In this document: piece after piece, positions 3,717 to 5,798 of the stretch
Layout: each line of letters opens with the position of its first letter
Numbering within the stretch: position 1 is the stretch's first letter
From: Pseudomonadota bacterium
GTDB lineage: Bacteria; Pseudomonadota; Alphaproteobacteria; Rhizobiales; Xanthobacteraceae
Direction of reading: 5' to 3'
Length of the DNA: 5,798 bases
Assembly (NCBI GenBank): GCA_021823875.1
Contig: JAKAMD010000233.1
Location: forward strand, 1-5,798
Notes under the pieces: model-generated
Told to the model about the DNA's origin: nothing
What the model saw: the letters and a program-made list of their open reading frames with translations, nothing else
The model's database searches: none
Position numbers and translations under genes: made by a program

Positions 3717-5583
3717 AGCCGAGGCTGCGCACCTTCACATAGGAGCCCGGCGCGTCTTCGATCGGTTCAAGCTTGCCGCCGCCCAAGTCGCGCGCCGTCA
3801 CCGTCTCGCCATCGTGCGCCTTGATCCAAGCGAGCCAGTGCGGCCACCAGGAGCCGGGATGCTCCTCGGCTTGGGCCAGCCATTTGTCGATATCGGTGCC
3901 TTCCGGCTCAGGCCCGGTCCAGTACTGGTATTTTGCCTTGTCCGGCGGATTGATCACGCCCGCGATATGGCCGGAGCCGGCCAGCACGAAGGTCACGGGA
4001 CCGCCGAAGAATTGCGAGCCGTACAGCACCGACTTGGCCGGCGCGATGTGGTCCTCGCGGGTGGCGAGATTGTAGATCGGGATATTCACCTTGCGCAGGT
4101 CGAGCCGCGTGCCGGCGATCTCCATGTCGCCCTTGGTTAGGTTGTTGGCGAGATAGCAGTTGCGCAGATAGTAGGAATGGTTGGCCGCCGGCATGCGGGT
4201 GGCGTCCGAATTCCAATACAGGATGTCGAACGGGTAGGGCTTCTTGCCACGCAGATAGTTGTTCACGACATAGGGCCAGATCAGGTCGTTCGAGCGCAAC
4301 ATGTTGAAGGCGATGGCCATGCGTGACGCGTCGAGATAGCCTTGCTCCTTCATCTGCGCTTCAAGCTGCTTGACGCGCTCCTCGTCGACGAACACCAGGA
4401 GATCGCCGGCAAAGGTGAAATCGACCTGGGCCGCGAACAGCGTGGCGGAAACGACGCGGTTGCGCCGCTTGGCGGCGAGATAGGCGAGCGTCACGGAAAG
4501 CAGCGTGCCGCCTACGCAATAGCCGATGGTGTGCACCTTCTTCTCGCCAGTGACGTCGGCGATCACGTCGAGCGCCTTGAGCGTGCCTTCGCGCATATAT
4601 TGCTCGAAGCTCTTGTCGGCGAGCTTGGCGTCGGGATTGACCCAGGAGATCACGAACACCGTGAGGCCGTTGTCGACGCACCACTTGATGAAGGATTTCT
4701 CCGGCGTCAGATCGAGGATGTAATATTTGTTGATCCAAGGCGGCACGATGAGCAGCGGGATCTTCAGCACTTGCTCGGTGGTCGGCGTGTACTGAATGAG
4801 CTGCATCAACTCGTTCTGGAAGATCACCTTGCCGGGCGTTAGCGCGAGATTGCGTCCGACCTGGAACTTCGCGGGATCGGTCTGGCGAATCTGGAGATTG
4901 CCGTGGCCGGTCGTAATGTCCTCGGCCAGCATGGCCATGCCGCGCACCAGGTTCTCGGCATTGGAAGCGAGCGTCTCGCGCAGGATTTCCGGATTGGTGA
5001 AGATGAAATTCGACGGCGAGATCGCGTTGGCAATCTGCCGTACATAAAATTCGGCCCTTTGGCGGGTGCGCTCGTCGATGCCTTCGGCGTGCGCGACCAG
5101 GAATTCCGCCCACTTGGTGGTAAGCAGATAAGCCTGCTTGAGGAAATCGAAGAACTGGTTTTGCGACCATTCGGGATCGGCAAAACGCTTGTCCTTGGGA
5201 TCGGGTGCGATCACCGGCTCGGCCGCTTCGCCGCTGAGCCGGCGGGAGGCGCTTGCCCAGAGATCGAGGTAGCTGCGGCCGAGCATGGTCTGCAGCGCGG
5301 TTGAACGGGCAGGATCGGCGAGCCAGTATTCGGCAACCTGGCCGATGGTCTTGACCGTGTCGGCGACCGCCTCGGTGGTCTGGTCCCTGATCTTGCCTTC
5401 CTCGCGTGGCTTCAGATAGGCGGCGAGCGCTTTGCCGCCTTCCTCGACCATGCGGGCGACATTGCGCGACAGTGCCTCAATATCGACGGCGCCGGCCTCG
5501 GCCGGTTTCTGGACCGCGGGGGCCGGTTCCACCGGTTTGACGGCAGGCATGCCAGCCGCTGCCGCTTTGGTTGGCTCGTCCAT
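3715..5583 (-). CDS. phaC: Class I poly(3-hydroxyalkanoate) synthase PhaC
   Basis: A 622-residue enzyme that polymerises short-chain (R)-3-hydroxyacyl-CoA, chiefly 3-hydroxybutyryl-CoA, into PHA at the surface of cytoplasmic storage granules. An alanine/proline-rich variable N-terminus (about residues 1-45) precedes the helical N-terminal domain and the alpha/beta-hydrolase core. The catalytic triad is visible: Cys356 in the lipase-like box GYCVGG, Asp511 in REDHIAP and His539 in GSGHIAG. Spacings agree with those of characterised class I synthases, as does the total length. Conserved stretches such as VPPWINKYYILDL and LRSNDLIWPYVVNNYLRGKKP support class I. The start is uncertain: the frame stays open upstream, with a GTG at 5625 and a TTG at 5679 giving up to 32 more residues. 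ATG 5583 was chosen because the upstream stretch does not resemble a synthase N-terminus, although its best purine run (GGGGGA) is 16 nt away. No phasin, phaA/B or phaR gene is in view. Confidence 0.95.
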   Translation of the reverse strand: MDEPTKAAAAGMPAVKPVEPAPAVQKPAEAGAVDIEALSRNVARMVEEGGKALAAYLKPREEGKIRDQTTEAVADTVKTIGQVAEYWLADPARSTALQTMLGRSYLDLWASASRRLSGEAAEPVIAPDPKDKRFADPEWSQNQFFDFLKQAYLLTTKWAEFLVAHAEGIDERTRQRAEFYVRQIANAISPSNFIFTNPEILRETLASNAENLVRGMAMLAEDITTGHGNLQIRQTDPAKFQVGRNLALTPGKVIFQNELMQLIQYTPTTEQVLKIPLLIVPPWINKYYILDLTPEKSFIKWCVDNGLTVFVISWVNPDAKLADKSFEQYMREGTLKALDVIADVTGEKKVHTIGYCVGGTLLSVTLAYLAAKRRNRVVSATLFAAQVDFTFAGDLLVFVDEERVKQLEAQMKEQGYLDASRMAIAFNMLRSNDLIWPYVVNNYLRGKKPYPFDILYWNSDATRMPAANHSYYLRNCYLANNLTKGDMEIAGTRLDLRKVNIPIYNLATREDHIAPAKSVLYGSQFFGGPVTFVLAGSGHIAGVINPPDKAKYQYWTGPEPEGTDIDKWLAQAEEHPGSWWPHWLAWIKAHDGETVTARDLGGGKLEPIEDAPGSYVKVRSLG

Positions 5584-5798
5584 CAGTCTGCCGCTCGCGT
5601 CCCCCTGGTCGGCGCTCGTCGACACTTGGCGCGGACCGCGTCCGCCGACAAAGTGTCCCACGACCGGCCGTACAGCCAAGCGTCCACGCTGTGGCCATAT
5701 TAGCCGGTTATCGAGCTTATGCTATAATTCGTTGAGTCTGCTTTAATTTCCCGTTCCGGCCCGGATACGAGTAGAAACACGGTGCGCGTCCTCGAACG
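5584..5798. other. Region upstream of phaC, no complete gene
   Basis: These 215 bp hold no convincing complete gene. The phaC frame continues open to a TAG at 5724-5722. Positions 5698-5755 are AT-richer than the rest and probably contain the phaC promoter, but no clear -35/-10 pair was found on the minus strand; GATAAC (5713-5708) with TCAACG 17 bp upstream is the best and is weak. A GAGTC at 5733-5737 fits the GANTC methylation site used by the alphaproteobacterial CcrM enzyme. A GTG at 5782 could begin a rightward gene, but only 17 bases are visible. Confidence 0.5.
5700..5728 (+). promoter_or_regulatory. Possible rightward promoter with consensus -10 TATAAT
   Basis: TATAAT at 5723-5728 is a perfect -10 hexamer, with TTAGCC at 5700-5705 as a poor -35 after a 17-bp spacer. 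It would transcribe away from phaC into a gene beyond the right edge, making this a divergent promoter region. The -10 is exact, but the -35 matches poorly. Confidence 0.3.

Noticed and set aside
4361..5170. A 269-codon minus-strand open frame inside phaC
   Set aside because: It is a different reading frame of the same strand as phaC, rich in Arg/His/Ala and without motifs, whereas the phaC frame has the full catalytic triad.
1..5798. CRISPR array, tRNA, rRNA, insertion sequence or phage genes
   Set aside because: No regularly spaced direct repeats, no tRNA-like cloverleaf, no rRNA sequence and no transposase or integrase motifs were seen on either strand.
5782..5798. Start of a rightward gene at GTG 5782
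   Set aside because: Only five complete codons are visible and no clear ribosome binding site precedes it.

Overview
The window comes from a GC-rich alphaproteobacterium, most likely a member of the Hyphomicrobiales near Bradyrhizobium or its relatives. This rests on the strong G/C preference at third codon positions, a class I poly-hydroxyalkanoate synthase, and a BigR/SqrR-type sulfur regulator set divergently from a persulfide dioxygenase. The genus is inferred from gene content and style, not from an alignment.

Layout, left to right. Positions 1-594 (minus) hold the first 198 codons of a TauE/SafE-family membrane transporter that runs off the left edge. Positions 618-998 (minus) are a single-domain rhodanese, and 1050-1382 (minus) an ArsR-family repressor with the two-cysteine pattern of BigR/SqrR. 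These three form a probable leftward operon, regulator first. A 103-bp AT-rich divergent promoter region (1383-1485) carries an ATTAG-N6-CTAAT palindrome and separates them from a rightward metallo-beta-lactamase-fold persulfide dioxygenase (1486-2361). Only 18 bp further on, and convergent, is a leftward gene (2380-3504) for a secreted thioredoxin domain fused to a CcdA/DsbD-type membrane electron carrier. Next is a 210-bp non-coding region (3505-3714) unusually rich in nested inverted repeats. A class I PHA synthase, phaC (3715-5583, minus), follows, and then 215 bp of upstream DNA to the right edge.

How the genes may work together. The first five genes make a coherent reactive-sulfur module. 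The ArsR protein would sense persulfide or polysulfide through Cys42 and Cys109 and release the shared promoter. The dioxygenase would oxidise persulfide to sulfite, the rhodanese would move sulfane sulfur between thiol acceptors, and the TauE/SafE protein would export sulfite or a related anion. The thioredoxin-CcdA fusion would carry reducing power to periplasmic thiols, as SoxV plus SoxW do in other bacteria. phaC is a carbon-storage gene with no evident link to this module.

The least expected feature is the leader of the thioredoxin-CcdA gene. An 11-bp perfect inverted repeat closes a 133-bp segment containing three further hairpins. A separate 7-bp hairpin would cover the putative ribosome binding site and the first base of the ATG, and its loop contains one arm of the closing stem. 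This looks like a cis-acting RNA switch, although a palindromic intergenic repeat element is a serious alternative.
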